Part shown: one piece after another, positions 12,031 through 24,010 of the stretch | Position numbering within the stretch: position 1 is the stretch's first letter | Layout of the letters: each line of letters opens with the position of its first letter | Assembly: GCA_033977485.1 (NCBI GenBank) | Contig: CM066991.1 | Span: 34,159,850 to 34,223,849, forward strand | Source of the DNA: Hydrangea macrophylla | Taxonomy: Eukaryota; Streptophyta; Magnoliopsida; Cornales; Hydrangeaceae | Direction: 5' to 3' | Length of the DNA stretch: 64,000 nucleotides | Translations under genes and position numbers: made by a program | Notes under the pieces: model-generated | Databases searched by the model: none | What the model was told of the DNA's origin: nothing | The model's input: the letters and a program-made list of their open reading frames with translations, nothing else

Positions 12031-12700
12031 ACTCTTGTTTCATTACCTGATTATCTATACACTGTAGGGGATTGTAGTGGTTATCCTATATAGTACAAAT
12101 TACATGCCTATGTTTATCTTCTTGGATAGTACCATTTTTCCCCTTGCTATGCATATGAAGGCTAAGTTGGCCTATGTTTATTGCACACATCATGATATAC
12201 TGTGTGCCGATCATTATTCTCACGGCACACTATGTGCTGTTTATTTGTCTCACGACTTTTACAAAGTCGTCCCCTATTTTAGACCAATATAACGCGCACC
12301 ACATTTATACAACAATTTAGTTTAAATTTACCAAAGTTTAACACATATCACTACAAATGCTCTAAAGTGATTATGAAATTCCTAAATTATAATAAATAAA
12401 ATTGTTTGGAAGGCTCAACTTTTACGGATCAAGTTTGGAAAAATTGTAAGCCAATTGCAAAAACAAAAACATTTACTAAAAACTATCATGAACAACTTAT
12501 GGACTAAACGCAGTTTTATTACAATAGAAAAGTTATCGGCAAACGGACCTTTGCGTGTGGCTTGGCTTCTCTATTGTTTTATTGATTGATTGATTTATTT
12601 ATTGCTGGTTTGGCTTCTCAATTCTATCTGTATTCAATTATACACAGACACACCACCTTTTAGTATTTTTTTTTTTTTTAATAGTTGACGACTTTCACCA
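12031..12700. other. Intergenic DNA
   Basis: AT-rich sequence between two MITEs with homopolymer runs. No gene, RNA or element was recognised. Confidence 0.4.
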
Positions 12701-13282
12701 AAAATTAATGGATAAATTACACTTTAGCCCATTAAACTATACACATGTTTTCAATTGGGTTCATAAACTTTTTTTTTTTTGGCAATTGGGTCTTTCAACT
12801 TCAAAAATTCATTCAATCAGACCCAAATTCTGACATTGTTATCTTAAATTATTAGAAATTGTCACGTACGTTACGCGTAATGCTTACCTGTTACATATTA
12901 GGTTAAGACAAACACAGGAGACTGTGAATGGATAAAAAATGATATGATTTTGAGCATGATTGAATGCAATTTTGGATTTAGTCGAATGTGTATTTAAATT
13001 TGATTGAACGCGATTTCAAATCTAATTGAATGTGATTTTTCGCGCTATTCACAATCTCCCGTGTTTGTCTTAACCTAACATGTGACAGGTAAGCATTACG
13101 TGCAATGACGTGACAATTTCTAATAGTTTAAGCTAACAGTGTCAGAATTCGAGTCTGATTGAATGAATTTTTGAAGTTCAAAGACCCAATTGCAAAAAAA
13201 AATAAAAATAAAAATAATTATGGACTCAATTAAAAATAAATTATAATTTAATGGACTAAATTGTAATTTGCCCAAAACTAAT
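12701..13282. mobile_element. Long-TIR fold-back (Mutator-like) element
   Basis: The element (12710-13273, 564 bp) starts GGATAAATTACACTTTAGCC and ends with the complement of GGGCAAATTACAATTTAGTCC. The arms are about 200 bases and include ACCCAATTGC and the ACAGGTAAGCATTACG stretch in both senses. Flanks AAAATTAAT and AAAACTAAT match in eight of nine bases, so a 9-bp duplication is likely. Confidence 0.75.
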
Positions 13283-13400
13283 TGTATGATTGGAACAACA
13301 GAAGAAAAGGTAAAGAGACAAAAAAAAAAAATCAAATCTTTTTCTTTTTCCTGCACCAAATAAGAGAAAGGATCTCTTTCCTTTTTCTTTTATCACTTAG

Positions 13401-13403
<3 letters not shown>

Positions 13404-13432
<29 letters not shown>
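13404..13432. repeat. (TA)n microsatellite
   Basis: Uninterrupted AT/TA dinucleotide run. Confidence 0.9.
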
Positions 13433-13439
<7 letters not shown>

Positions 13440-14250
13440 ATTCTTTTCTTTCTCTTCTCTTTTCTTTAAACAAAACAAAAGAAAGGACTCTTTTGCCCAA
13501 AATTAGTGCAAGTTTATGATTAAATGTTGAGTTTACATTGTTGGTTTTGTCCAATTCTCCCAAGTTTGCTAAAATCTAGTAAAGTTCCCAACTTTATAAA
13601 TTCATTTTCGGTTCAGTTGGTAATGAATCAGTACGCACAAGAAATATACTTAAATTTCACCTGCAAATTTTTTCTTACTTTTCTTTTCTCAAAATGTCTC
13701 TTTTTAGACTTATACAATGACAGAAATTGCAAATCCATAATCACAAGCCAGGGAGAACCAAGTTTCAAAAATTTATCTCAACAACTGTCAGCGATTTTTA
13801 CAAAAGATGTGGTTTTAAGAGCCCGTTTGGGTAAGCTGAAAATTAAAAATTAAGTGATGAATTGCAAGTTTCGAGAAAAAATAAAATAATTATTTTGTAA
13901 AATTGAAGTGCTTGGATTAACTTAAAATTTAGCACTTAATCCAATCAGCCGTTGGGGTTGTATAGGGCCATTTGGGGGCCACAGGGGTTAAGTTGGGTTG
14001 GGAGTGAATGTATTGTGTGTCAAAGTGTAGATAAAAAAAAAATTAAAAACTGAAAAAGTAGCTTGTTTTTCAAACAATCACTTAATTTTATTTCTAAGTT
14101 GTTAAAAGAAAAAAATGCCGACCATTTAAATGAAAAATATTTACATATTGTCAAAAAAACAAACAGTGAACACTTTTTTCAGCTTGTTTGCCAAACATTC
14201 TTGCTAGAACAATCAGTCATTATTTTATCTAGTCCAAACACCAAACAACT
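13433..14250. other. Intergenic DNA with MITE-like fragments
   Basis: Contains a GAGCCCGTTTGGGTAAGC head at about 13820 followed by TTAAGTGAT, like the start of the element at 14251, but no matching end was found. Otherwise AT-rich and featureless. Confidence 0.35.
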
Positions 14251-14575
14251 TAGAACCCATTTGGGTTAGCTTAAAAATTAAGTGATTATTTTGTAAAATG
14301 GAAGTGTTTTGTTATCTCAAAATTTCAACACTTAAAAAATCAACTAAAAATTAAGCGAAAAATCAGCTGAAAAATTTTAGCTGAAAAAGTAGCTGAATAT
14401 TTCAGCACAAAATTTTAGCGCTCAAACTTAAAATTTTAGTACCTAGTATTTCAGCTAACTCAAGCAGTATTTCAGCACTTAATATTTCAGCTAACACAAG
14501 TAGTATTTTAATACTTAAAATTTCAGCAAGTAAAGTTTTAGCACTTAATATTTCAGTTAACCCAAATGTAGTCTA
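14251..14575. mobile_element. hAT-like MITE (AACCCATTTGGGTTAGC ends)
   Basis: Starts TAGAACCCATTTGGGTTAGC and ends with the complement of TAGACTACATTTGGGTTAAC, both followed inward by a TTAAGTG motif. Internal short repeats of TTTCAGCACTTAA. No clear target duplication. Confidence 0.55.
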
Positions 14576-14832
14576 GCCCAGCCCAAAATTTGAGAATTGT
14601 TATAGTACATGTGATATTTTAGCCCAAATGTAGTCTAGCTCACCTCAATTAAGTGTTCAAAACTCAATTTAACACCACACCTTGTTGATAAAAAAACATT
14701 AAAATGCATAAATATTAACCCAAAAGATAATGTTGTTCTTAAATAAATCCAATTTAACACTATATATTATTATCAAATATGTATAAATAGACTAAAAAAA
14801 CAAATTCGGAGGCACCCGTATAGCTTCAACTA

Positions 14833-14842
14833 CCCCCCCCCC

Positions 14843-14873
<31 letters not shown>

Positions 14874-14881
14874 ACACACAC
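14833..14881. repeat. Compound poly-C / (CA)n microsatellite
   Basis: About 28 C residues run straight into about ten CA units. Low-complexity tract in intergenic DNA; the length may be unreliable in assembly. Confidence 0.9.
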
Positions 14882-15398
14882 AAAAATAAATAATAAATAA
14901 AAATTCCTTACCTCCGTTCTTGAGTAACATGTAGTATCACCGATTACTGTCATAGCAAATAACACAATTGTTAAACCATTTAAAACCAAATTTAAAATAA
15001 AAATTTGAAAATTCTAGCATTAGTCATATAACTAATTAGGCATTACTCATATCTACAAGGAGGTTGTAGAATGCATCTTTAATTTGTAGGGTACGTTGCT
15101 TTGATTAGTAGGTATAGCTACTTGCATCAATCCATTAATCCACTAATGGTCTCAAATAATGTGTCACGTTATTCACTTATTATTTCCAATCATCCTATTT
15201 CAAATTAATTAGTACTGACACAATTCTCTCAACCACCTTTGTTAATACATTTCGTATATCGATTGCCATTTACTGAGTGTTGACGTTTCATTGCAACTGG
15301 TATGGAAGTTGTTCGGGTAACAGTAGAACAGGTTCTGTAATCCAGGAAGAACCAGTTCTGAATAATTTAGTATTTGAGTAGTTATGTTTTGGTTACAT
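14882..15398. other. Intergenic DNA
   Basis: AT-rich sequence with nothing I can name. Confidence 0.4.
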
Positions 15399-15668
15399 TA
15401 TGCCTGTTTGGGAATGTAGAAAATAGGATCTAGTTCAGTCAAATTCTCAGTTTTTATCTGATTCATATGAAAACCAAAGGTATGTTGGTTTAGCAAAGAA
15501 CCAGTTATTAGAAAATTATTGGACTGTCCACCGACTCGTAAGTAAGAAATGAACACTCTCTAAATACTTAAATTTGTAGAACCAGTTCACTTACTGACCA
15601 CAAAGTCTTTGGTTTTCAAACAGCCTTGCCTAACCTAAAAATACTTTAGTCATTCCCAAACAGGCCTA
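15399..15668. mobile_element. hAT-like MITE (GCCTGTTTGGGAATG ends)
   Basis: Left end TATGCCTGTTTGGGAATG; right end CATTCCCAAACAGGCCTATG, its complement with small differences. Between them lie repeated AACCAGTT motifs in both senses. No coding sequence. Confidence 0.6.
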
Positions 15669-16181
15669 TGACTAATGTGATCAATTGTTTAGTTTTGTTT
15701 TCATTCTTAGTAGTGAATTAATCAATACTTAAGCTGCTAAATGAGTGCAAATCTGGCTAAGAAAAGAAAAAGACATATCTCACCTTCATAATCACAGTAA
15801 GCAATGCAAGTGGATTACCAATATGAGTTTGGTCACCTAACTGTGCTGTGCATTATGGGGATATGCCATTTGGTGTTTTTGTGAGTTGGTTATTTATTGT
15901 TTGGATCAATTTGACTCCAACAATAACTATTTGGGTAAGAATGGATTTTGCATGCACCCTTAGATTATGCAATTTTGAGTTTGATCCTTCACTTTTCACT
16001 TTAGTAATTTGGTCATTCAACTTTTAAATCAATTGTAATATCAACCTTCTATCTGAAGAAAAAAAAATTTGATGAAAACTCGTCAAGTGGTGTCTTGTAC
16101 GTGTGTCCACCTTTCATATATGTGAAGAGTTATCATCATATATTTTTTCTTTTGTTTCGATAAAAAGTATTGGAATTGATG
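15669..16181. other. Intergenic DNA
   Basis: AT-rich, no recognised gene or element. Confidence 0.4.
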
Positions 16182-16437
16182 TACTCCCCCCGTCTCATTT
16201 TATGTGTCTATCTTTCTTTTTTGGGATGTCCCAAAATTGTTGTCCACTTTTTTAAATTAGCGTACAACTTTTACTTAGTTTCTCAAACTACCCTTCCTTG
16301 TAATCAACACCAAAATAAAATAAAAAAAGAAATTGCAATAATTATGGACAATTGTGGAAAGTAGGTGTAGATTCTTTTTATCCCCTTAAAGAGTTGGATT
16401 CCCCAAGATGGACACATAAAATGGGACGGAGGTAGTA
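16182..16437. mobile_element. Stowaway MITE (Tc1/mariner type)
   Basis: TA target duplications at 16182-16183 and 16436-16437 flank CTCCCCCCGTCTCATTTTAT on the left and ATAAAATGGGACGGAGGTAG on the right. This is the classic Stowaway terminal repeat (CTCCCTCCGTCCC) with one variant base on the left. Confidence 0.9.
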
Positions 16438-17733
16438 CAATTCAAGGTTTTGCACAATACGTTTCACCATATATATATATTTTATCATCAAGCTAAAGAC
16501 TTTCTCAATAGTGACTCAAACCCTACTCTACTATGACTTTACCTCCAACATTACTCCACTTTTAACCAATCAAATAATTTCTTTCTTATATATATATTAG
16601 GGTAGACGCCCGTGAAATGCACAGATCTGTCAAAATCAAAAAATAAATTAGAAGTATTTATCCAGTAAATCATAAAAATAAATAAATAAATAAATAAATT
16701 TAACTTAAACAATATTAAATCCTAAATGTATTGAAGATATACTGGTGCAAAAATAAAATTGTAAACGTAAAAGCTTCAATAATCCGAGATGAAAGCAAAA
16801 TATGTTTTCTTTTTTTCTTCTTCCTTTTTTTTTTAAATTAATTTTTTTTTCTAGATCTTTTCTTGGTGTTTTCACTTTTATTTCTTTTAGCCCTTCTCTC
16901 CCTAATTTTATTTTTTTTTTTATTTTTTGTCTTAGTAATAACTTATTTTTAACATCATAATACATGATATTGGAAGAACTTATCATTTTTTTTTCTTTTC
17001 TTTTTTCATCTTTTTTTTTTAAATCGTTTTTTTCTTTTCTTTTGTTCGTTTTTTTTGTTTAAAGTAATATTTTTTTTTTAACATCATAACACATAAGATA
17101 TTCAAAACCCATATCATCTTTTTTTCTTTTTTCTTTTTTGCTTAACTTCATATAAGTTTTATACAAATATGATTTATTTTGTTAAAATCAAGGAAATGGT
17201 TACATGTATTACACACACATGCCTATAAATTGAATTTTCTGTTTCGATAATAACCACAATCTCCAATATTAATTTTCTCAACCGAAGGCCTCTTAAAACA
17301 AGCTTGAAGGTATAGATAGCTTAGCCTCATTAAACTCTCTGTATAGAGCTCTATATTGGACTTACAGGGCCTCCTATAGATAACTAAACCCTAAAGTTTC
17401 GGGGGCCCCACTCACGGAACATTAACTTTATTTTATGCGGGTAAAAAACTAAATTTCTAACCATGCGTGTGTGTGAATTAAATTTATAGGTATGTGTGTA
17501 ATAAAATATGAAATTCCATTTATATTTATAGCTCCAATGCAAAAAAAGTTAAAGTTAAAAGAAAATGAAAATGTGTATTTTGTGCAACATATGATTATAA
17601 ATGTATTAGTAATTGTAAATTACAATTTCTCTTTTAAAAGTGCAAAATATTGCTTATATATGTATTATATGTAGTATATATATATATATTTATTTATTAT
17701 GAGTGTGTGTATAATATAGAAATATGAAATTAA
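16438..17733. other. AT-rich low-complexity intergenic DNA
   Basis: Long T-rich tracts at about 16800-17130, with a degenerate duplication of a TAACATCATAAYACATRAGATATT motif at about 16950 and 17085. No gene. Confidence 0.5.
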
Positions 17734-18272
17734 TTTATTCCAAAATTAGTAGTGCTTGTTTGGTAAACAAAAAAAAACAAAACAAAACAAAAAACAAAGG
17801 CCAAAATCAGTTTGCCAAAAATGGCACAACCGGTTTCACAACCGATTTTGGTTTTTTTTTTTTCATTTTTTTTTTGTTTGAAAAGTGAGGTGGGCCTATA
17901 AATTTAACTTGCATACATGCTTAGACATTTAATTTTATTACACGTACATACCTAACAAAAACCCCATAATTGGTTGTCCCAAAATATTAATTTTATTCCA
18001 AAATTTGTGGTGCTTGTTTGGGAAACAACAAAAACATAAAAACAAAAAACAAAGGCCAAAATCAGTTTACCAAACATGGCACACCCGGTTTCACAACCAA
18101 TTTTGGTTTTGCTTTTTTTTTTTTTTAAATTGTTTTCATTTTTTTGTCTGTTGAAAAAGTGAGGTGGGCCTACAAATTTAATTTACACATATGCTTAGAC
18201 ATTTAATTTTATTACACATACATGCCTAAAAAACAAAAATAAAAAACCCATAATTGGTTGTCCCAAAATATG
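17734..18272. repeat. Direct tandem duplication of about 260 bp
   Basis: Units at 17734-17990 and 17991-18272 share TTATTCCAAAATT, the GTGCTTGTTTGG-plus-A-rich block, CAAAGGCCAAAATCAGTTT, GTGAGGTGGGCCTA and CATAATTGGTTGTCCCAAAATAT in the same order. The units are clearly diverged, so the duplication is old. Confidence 0.8.
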
Positions 18273-18522
18273 TTGATCACACACAATGCCTATAAATTTC
18301 ATTTTATATTTGGATATTACACAATCTACAAAAACATTCATCTTTTTTAGGCGTGTGTGTAATAAAATTAAATATCTAAGCATGTATGTAAATTAAATTT
18401 ATAGGCACACCTCCCTTTTCAAGAAAAAAAAATCACAATCGTTTGTGAATAAATAACCAAAAAAGAGTGTGGAGATGTCTGGAATTGTATAGGATTTCAA
18501 AGGGAAAATGGTAAAAATGAAC

Positions 18523-19146
18523 TGATGATGCCAAAAATTAGTGAGGGCAATTTTAGGAAGAAAACAAGATCACAAAGGATTTGTATGTGGTTCGGCCCCG
18601 TTAATGAGGTGACCTACGTCCACGGTTGCGTCTGAGCGCGTTCACTAGCAGATCGCCGGCAGGCCTGGTGAGCCGACAGTTGTGGGCGGCACTACCAGTA
18701 ATACCGGCCGGGTGTATGCGTGTATATACTGATAAGCTCTCTAATATATGCAGATGTACTTAGAGAATTGGTATTCGGATCCCTTCTATGAGGGGAGGTG
18801 GGCTCTTTTATAGGTGCAAGAGTCCACCTTTACATGGCAAGTTTATTAGATTAGGAAACATAATCCAATTACAATAGATTTGTACGATATCTGGAGAGTT
18901 TCCTAAGTGGTTTAGGAAACTATCGATTCCCTTGATAGAGATACGATCGCACAGGGATGGAAAGAAACGTGATTCATCCCGCATCTCACGGAGCTCCACC
19001 ATGCCTAGCACCCGAGCTGCGGGTATCTCGGATAAGCACTGCCGGACGCCCCGGGACTGTGGGCCCTAGGCTCTTATCCTGAACTCCCTGGCTATCGGAT
19101 GACCATAGGGCGGTTGGACCGCTATGGAACATTTCTGGACATATCA
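18523..19146 (-). repeat. 3' LTR of the Tat element
   Basis: 624 bp, begins TGATGATGCC and ends GACATATCA on plus. Four substitutions against the other LTR were seen: A/G in CCAAAAATTRGTG, A/T in CAAAGGWTTTG, G/A in GAATTRGTATTC and T/C in CTTATCCYGAAC. Confidence 0.95.
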
Positions 19147-19165
19147 GCTGCCCCCCATTTTCAAA
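19147..19165 (-). promoter_or_regulatory. Polypurine tract of the Tat element
   Basis: On minus this reads TTGAAAATGGGGGGCAGC directly before the 3' LTR. That is the position and composition of the plus-strand primer site used in reverse transcription. Confidence 0.7.
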
Positions 19166-19399
19166 TCTGAGGTGACGCCCTGTCAGATGAGGTTGGAAAA
19201 TTAGGAACGTCCTTCACACACCGTCCGGGGTTAGGTCAGGTTCCCCACTGGACCAAGGCTGGCACGGAATGACCCGGCAGTGCAAGGACCGGGCGGTATA
19301 TACACAGGCCCGGGACCCCCGACGCCACGCGCCTACTGGTTACAGGTATAGTTCGGGCTTAAAGCGTCTAGTTTGAGAAGTAACCGAATCGTCCAGCTG

Positions 19400-19540
19400 G
19401 CAACTAAACCATCACATCGCGCATTTAATGCTCACGCTTTCTGAGGCGACTCCCCACGTGCCCGAAACGACAGTTTCGGCGGGAGAGTATGGGAGCCATC
19501 CGATCAGATTGAATCCCAACCGTTCGTGCTGCTTATATAA
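19400..19540 (+). promoter_or_regulatory. Promoter-like block 1 for the antisense ORF
   Basis: G-box CACGTG at 19455-19460 and TATATAA at 19534-19540, followed by GGAGCACTC. A matching block lies at 21080-21220. Both share TTTAATGC, TGAGGCGACTCC, the G-box, a GGCGGGA or GGCGGGAA motif and TTATATAAGGAGCACTC in the same order. The G-box-to-TATA spacing is 79 bases in both. The start codon of ORF 1 lies 125 bases after the TATA box. Promoter activity is inferred, not shown. Confidence 0.7.
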
Positions 19541-19658
19541 GGAGCACTCCTCCAACCTCGCGTCTTCACCCCAGAGCATCAACTGAGTCACCTGAGCAAA
19601 CACTCCGAACCCCCTTTCTTCTACTGTCTTTACTTTTCCAATCTCTTATTCACATCAA

Positions 19659-20753
19659 ATGGCTTCGCGTGTTGACCTGACGTCTGATGAAGGGCTATAA
19701 GCATTCCGAGAGGATTGCCAAATTCCAAACGACGTAGTAGTCCGCCCTTACGTTGAGGGGGAGGAAGTTGCTTTCCCCTTTGTCCTCATTAGCAGCTATT
19801 TGCTGCTCGTCGTTGGACTGCGCTTCCCCCTGCCGGTTTCCTTTTGCGACTTGCTGGAGGGGTTACGCATCCCACTACACAAGTGTCGCCCAAACGTTGC
19901 TCACCTTCTGTGGGGCATATCAGCGCTGAACGAACGGTTGGGGTTGCTCCTCCGACCAGCTGACGTCGCTAGGTGCTACATACTAGGCATCGACAACGGA
20001 GGCCCCTACTTCCGCCCCAGGACCGAGGGAAAGGATCTTGTCCGAGGCTTGGACTTTTCGAACAAGACCTGGCAGCGGTACCCTTGGGTTGTGGCTGCCG
20101 GCAACTGGTTGGAGGACGCCGTTCTCTGTCCTCCGGCGGCGTTTGACCCCGATCTCTGCAAGCAAGCTTTCACCGCCCTCCGTGGGATCGCCCCTACCGC
20201 TGACGACACAGAGGCGCTTGACCAGGCTATTGATGCCGGCATGTCGTTCTCTTATCTGGCAGGGAGACCTGCGGAGAACTCGGGTGTCGGATAGTCTTCT
20301 GCAACTGCTGCTGTTGCGGCATCTGGATTGCGCCGGTACACCCGGTCGATGGCGACCGGGGCGCGCCCGGCCGGCAGGACGGGCGGGTCCGAGGGACCGG
20401 TCACTTTGTCCACCAGCAGCGATTCCACCTCTTCTGAGGACGCAAGTCCCCCACCGGGCCCCTCCAAGAAAGGCAAGGAAAAAGAGGTGGAGGAAGAGTC
20501 TCATCCCCCACCGAAAAGGAGCCGGCCAGAGATGTCCGCCGGTTCTCGTCTGCCCAGATCTTGGTCGGACCTCTCTCTTGCAAACATGGAAAGTCGTTTG
20601 CAGGTGGTGGAGAAGATGGGCGCTGAGCTGCAGATGGATTCCGCCCTGCGGGGGGTGGATGTCCATGCCCTGGAGCTGGCTGTGGAGGGGCTGACGGCGA
20701 AGGTGGCTGCCCTGGAAGAGGAGGTCAAGGCTTTGAAGGGCCAAGGACCTTAA
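19659..20753 (+). pseudogene. Additional ORF 1 of the Tat element (opposite strand), two stops
   Basis: ATG at 19659 opens one frame that runs to TAA at 20751-20753 (364 codons), broken by TAA at 19698-19700 and TAG at 20292-20294. The N-terminal two thirds contains a GLRFPLPVSFCDLLEGLRIP-like segment. It resembles the putative gypsy-type transposon domain (Pfam Transposase_28, PF04195), an uncharacterised family found in such elements. The C-terminal part is Ser/Pro/Lys-rich, with a basic PPPKRSRPE stretch that may be a nuclear signal, and ends in a heptad-like coiled coil (ESRLQVVEKMGAEL... to the end). It faces the opposite way from gag-pol and sits behind its own promoter-like block. Its function is unknown. 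Both stops are explained by C-to-T changes in Gln codons. It appears paralogous to additional ORF 2. Confidence 0.72.
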
Positions 20754-21079
20754 GGGCACTTTTTGTTTGTATACATATTTTTCCTTCTTCTTTTTTTTTT
20801 TTACCGGGAAGGCTATTATAATTGCTCCCGTCTTTGTACAGTTCTCTTTTTATAGAAATAAAAAGGTCCTTGAGGCCAACTTTTTCCTTCATCAAGCCCT
20901 TTGAAATGCAAATCAATTCTGTACGACTCTGTGCGATTAATGCCCGACCAGCTCGCAAATGTGCCCGGGCTACGGCTCGGGCCTGGACCGCTGCTACCAC
21001 GTGTCAACCAATCATTGGTCAGGTTAGATCCTAACGAATGGAGACGTGGGCGCAACCGAACCATTCGCAAACTAACGGA
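20754..21079. other. Spacer between additional ORF 1 and promoter block 2
   Basis: Includes a T/C-rich tract at 20780-20802 and GC-rich sequence near 20940-21000. Probably the 3' end region of ORF 1. No coding signal was recognised. Confidence 0.4.
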
Positions 21080-21220
21080 ACCGTCTTTTCGTGTATTTAA
21101 TGCGCGCGCCTTTTGAGGCGACTCCTCACGTGACCGAAGCGACGATTTGGGCGGGAAATCTTCTGAACCGCTGGATCTGCTCTGATCTGGGCCGTTCAGG
21201 GTCTTTATATAAGGAGCACT
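21080..21220 (+). promoter_or_regulatory. Promoter-like block 2 for the antisense gene
   Basis: Second copy of the block at 19400-19540. G-box CACGTG at 21127-21132, TATATAA at 21206-21212, then GGAGCACTC. The 79-base spacing between G-box and TATA is conserved exactly while the sequence between is diverged. It precedes the spliced ORF whose first clear ATG is at 21582. Confidence 0.7.
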
Positions 21221-23421
21221 CGCCCTACCTCCTGCGTACCTTCCTGATTTTCTTCTTTCTGATCTTTCTTTCCTCTCTCCCCCATTCCTTTTTCATTTCG
21301 AAGCGAAACTGGAGAGAACGAACCTTGTGAGGTTTGAGCGGGAGTGGGATTTCTTCCTCCTTAGATTCGGCGCGTTTTTTGAGTCCGGTGGAACCCTAAC
21401 TCACCTGAACCGAACGGGTGTTCCTTGCGTTGTTCTGAGAGAGTGCTACCTGGTGCTGAGGAGCATCTACTCGCTACCATTCAGGTTAGTAACTCTGCCC
21501 CCCCTGTACATCAGGCTTGGGGTTTCCGATCCCTTCGCTAGTCGTCGTTTGCGTCAGTTCTTTCCTGCTGGAGGGCCAGAGATGGAACACTCCGGCTTTA
21601 ATTCATCTTCGAGATCGGAGAGTGAGCAGTATCGGTCAGGGTCCCCTGGCGCCAGCCTAGGCCAGCCCCTCGAGTCCCAGTCCGACCACCAAAGTGGGGC
21701 CAGGATCCCCATTCGTCTGTCTAGTAGTGAGTCTTCTGAGGAGGCCCCCGTCGCCTCCGTTTTGAGGGGGTTGGGCGACGAGTTGCCCGAGAGGACCAAG
21801 GGCATGGTCTTTGCTTGTGAGTCTACTTCCTCTGTTCTGCGCTCGGGAGACCTTCTCCGGATCAGGGAGAGGTACTCCCTCCCTGATGGTTGCGCCCTAG
21901 CCGTAAGTACCGGCGGCGCACATCTATATCAGTCGGGGTTTGTCACCCTGTTTGAGGATGCTATGGCAGCGGGCCTCCGACTTCCGCTTCACCCGGTGGC
22001 TCGGGACATGTTGATCTTTCTCGACATCGCTCCCGGTCAGTTGGCCCCCAATGGGTGGAGGTTCTTGATGGGGTGCATATCATTGTGGCCCCAAGCGTTC
22101 GGGTATGAGCTTACCCTACAGGAGTTCCTCTGGGCACACCGACCATTCCCTGTGCATAATGAATTGGGGTTTTTCTCGTTTTCTGCCCGTCCGGGCAGGA
22201 AAATCATCGACAACTGCCCCAGCAATAATAAAGGGTGGAAGGGCAAATTTTTCCAGGTGTCTACCCTTCGCCTCTACGATATGGCTCCGGGGATCCAGTT
22301 GAGGACATCCTGGGTCAGGGAGTTGAGGGGTAAGACCGCCCTTCCGACTCTGTCTGCTTCTTTGGCCTATTCGGAACACAGTGGATTACTGATTATTTTT
22401 ATTTCTTGTTTACAGCAGGCTCAACTAAACCCCCAGAGATTCCTGAGGTGTGCCAGGCCAGGATCCTGAAGCTAGCAGGGCTGCCCACCAGCATCTGGAA
22501 CGTGTTGTCACGGACGGGAGAATTTATCGTTACCTATTCTCCTGAGCCGCCTGTTCCTGCCCCTGGTTTCACGCACATCATCCCCGGTGAGTACTATGCA
22601 TTATCCATGTACTTGCATCATTTCTGCCCTCCGCACGTCTGACCGTGCAATCTCCGTTTTCTGCAGAAATGGCCCCTAAGCGCAATTTGGAGCAGCTGCG
22701 GGAGAGACAAGCTGCCGCCGCCGCCACTACTGCTACTCGGGTGGCCATCGCCCAAGGAAAAAGACCGGCCACAGAGGGTTCAGGCGGCGAGCGCCCGCTC
22801 AGGCGCATTCGCCACGAGACGACTACCCGTCCGAGTCCCGTGGGGACATCAGTTTCCCCTAGGCCAGCTGTTGAAGAGCCCGTGCCCAGGGCTGGTGTTC
22901 CGTCGGGTTTGCCTTCGGGCGGGCATGACGAGGCCCGGGAGAGGTTAAAACCCTGCCTTGCGCCGAGCCAGGTGTCGGCATGTGCCGAGCTATCTCTCCA
23001 AGGGCTCGAAGGATGGCTATATAGCATTTCCCACCTGGTGAGCGTTCTGCTCTTCTTCCAACGCGGTCTTGCCCTATACTCATTACTTGTTTAACCGATT
23101 TACATTATCCTGCTGCAGGTTGGCTGCATAGTGTAGACACCCCATTTTGTCGGCTATCGGATTTAGGAGACCCATAGCTTGGTGGTTCACAATGATCGCA
23201 AAAGACTCGAAAGGACTCTCGGAAGTCAGCTCCATCTCTCAGAATGCTCAGGATGACCAAAATGCCCCTAAAAGCCCGAAAACTCCCAGATTTGGTCCCA
23301 AAGTTCTGAAAACATACTATGTCGTAAGAAAAGCGATAAAAAGAGTTTTAAAGAGAAATCAGATAAAATCGTCGGCTCCCAGAGACCCCCGGAAGTCCCG
23401 GAAGTTCCCGGAAAGTCCCCG

Positions 23422-23649
23422 TTGACCGGTTTGACCAAGGTTTGACCAGGTTTGACCAAGGTTTGACCAGGTTTGACCAAGTTTGACCGAAATCGTCCGA
23501 ATTCACCAAAATCATTTTAAATCACGGGAAAAGTGTTAAAACAAGTTCCAAAAGAAAATCGAGCGAAAACACCAGCTCCCGGGAACTCCCGGAGGTTTCT
23601 AAAACTTCCCGGGAATCCCAGGTTTGACCAGTTTGACCAGAATTTGACT
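23422..23649 (+). promoter_or_regulatory. Cluster of ten W-box cores in the LTR
   Basis: TTGACC occurs seven times from 23422 to 23488 (starts 23422, 23431, 23442, 23452, 23463, 23473, 23483) and twice more at 23624 and 23633. TTGACT follows at 23644. TTGAC(C/T) is the known core of WRKY binding sites. The same cluster is in the right LTR at 33684-33911. Confidence 0.7.
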
Positions 23650-24010
23650 TTGGAACCGGGGTGCCGAAGTAATTTTTTAAATATTTTTCATGGATACTAG
23701 AGGTCAATAGCTTTCCAACGGTATATCGCACATAATTTCTGGATTTAAAACGAATTTATTATGAATTTCCAAAGGCGAAAAAGGCGATCAAATCGGCTTT
23801 TATCGCGAATACCGCAAAACTTTTCAAAGTGACCTATCCCCGAACTATTTTTTATGTAAAGTAGACTCCATTACCTTTCCAACGGTATATCACAACCTCA
23901 ATTTGGAGTTCATACGCATTTTCTGTGAATTTCGGACGAAATAGGGCCTTTTCGCGAATACCGGAACATCAGGGGGCCTAAACAGCATTATCCAGACGAA
24001 GGGAGGAGCA

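Noticed and set aside
19983..20759. 258-codon minus frame opposite additional ORF 1
   Set aside because: The plus frame has a domain, a promoter-like block and a coiled coil. The minus frame is the GC-rich shadow, with Arg/Pro/Ser-biased composition.
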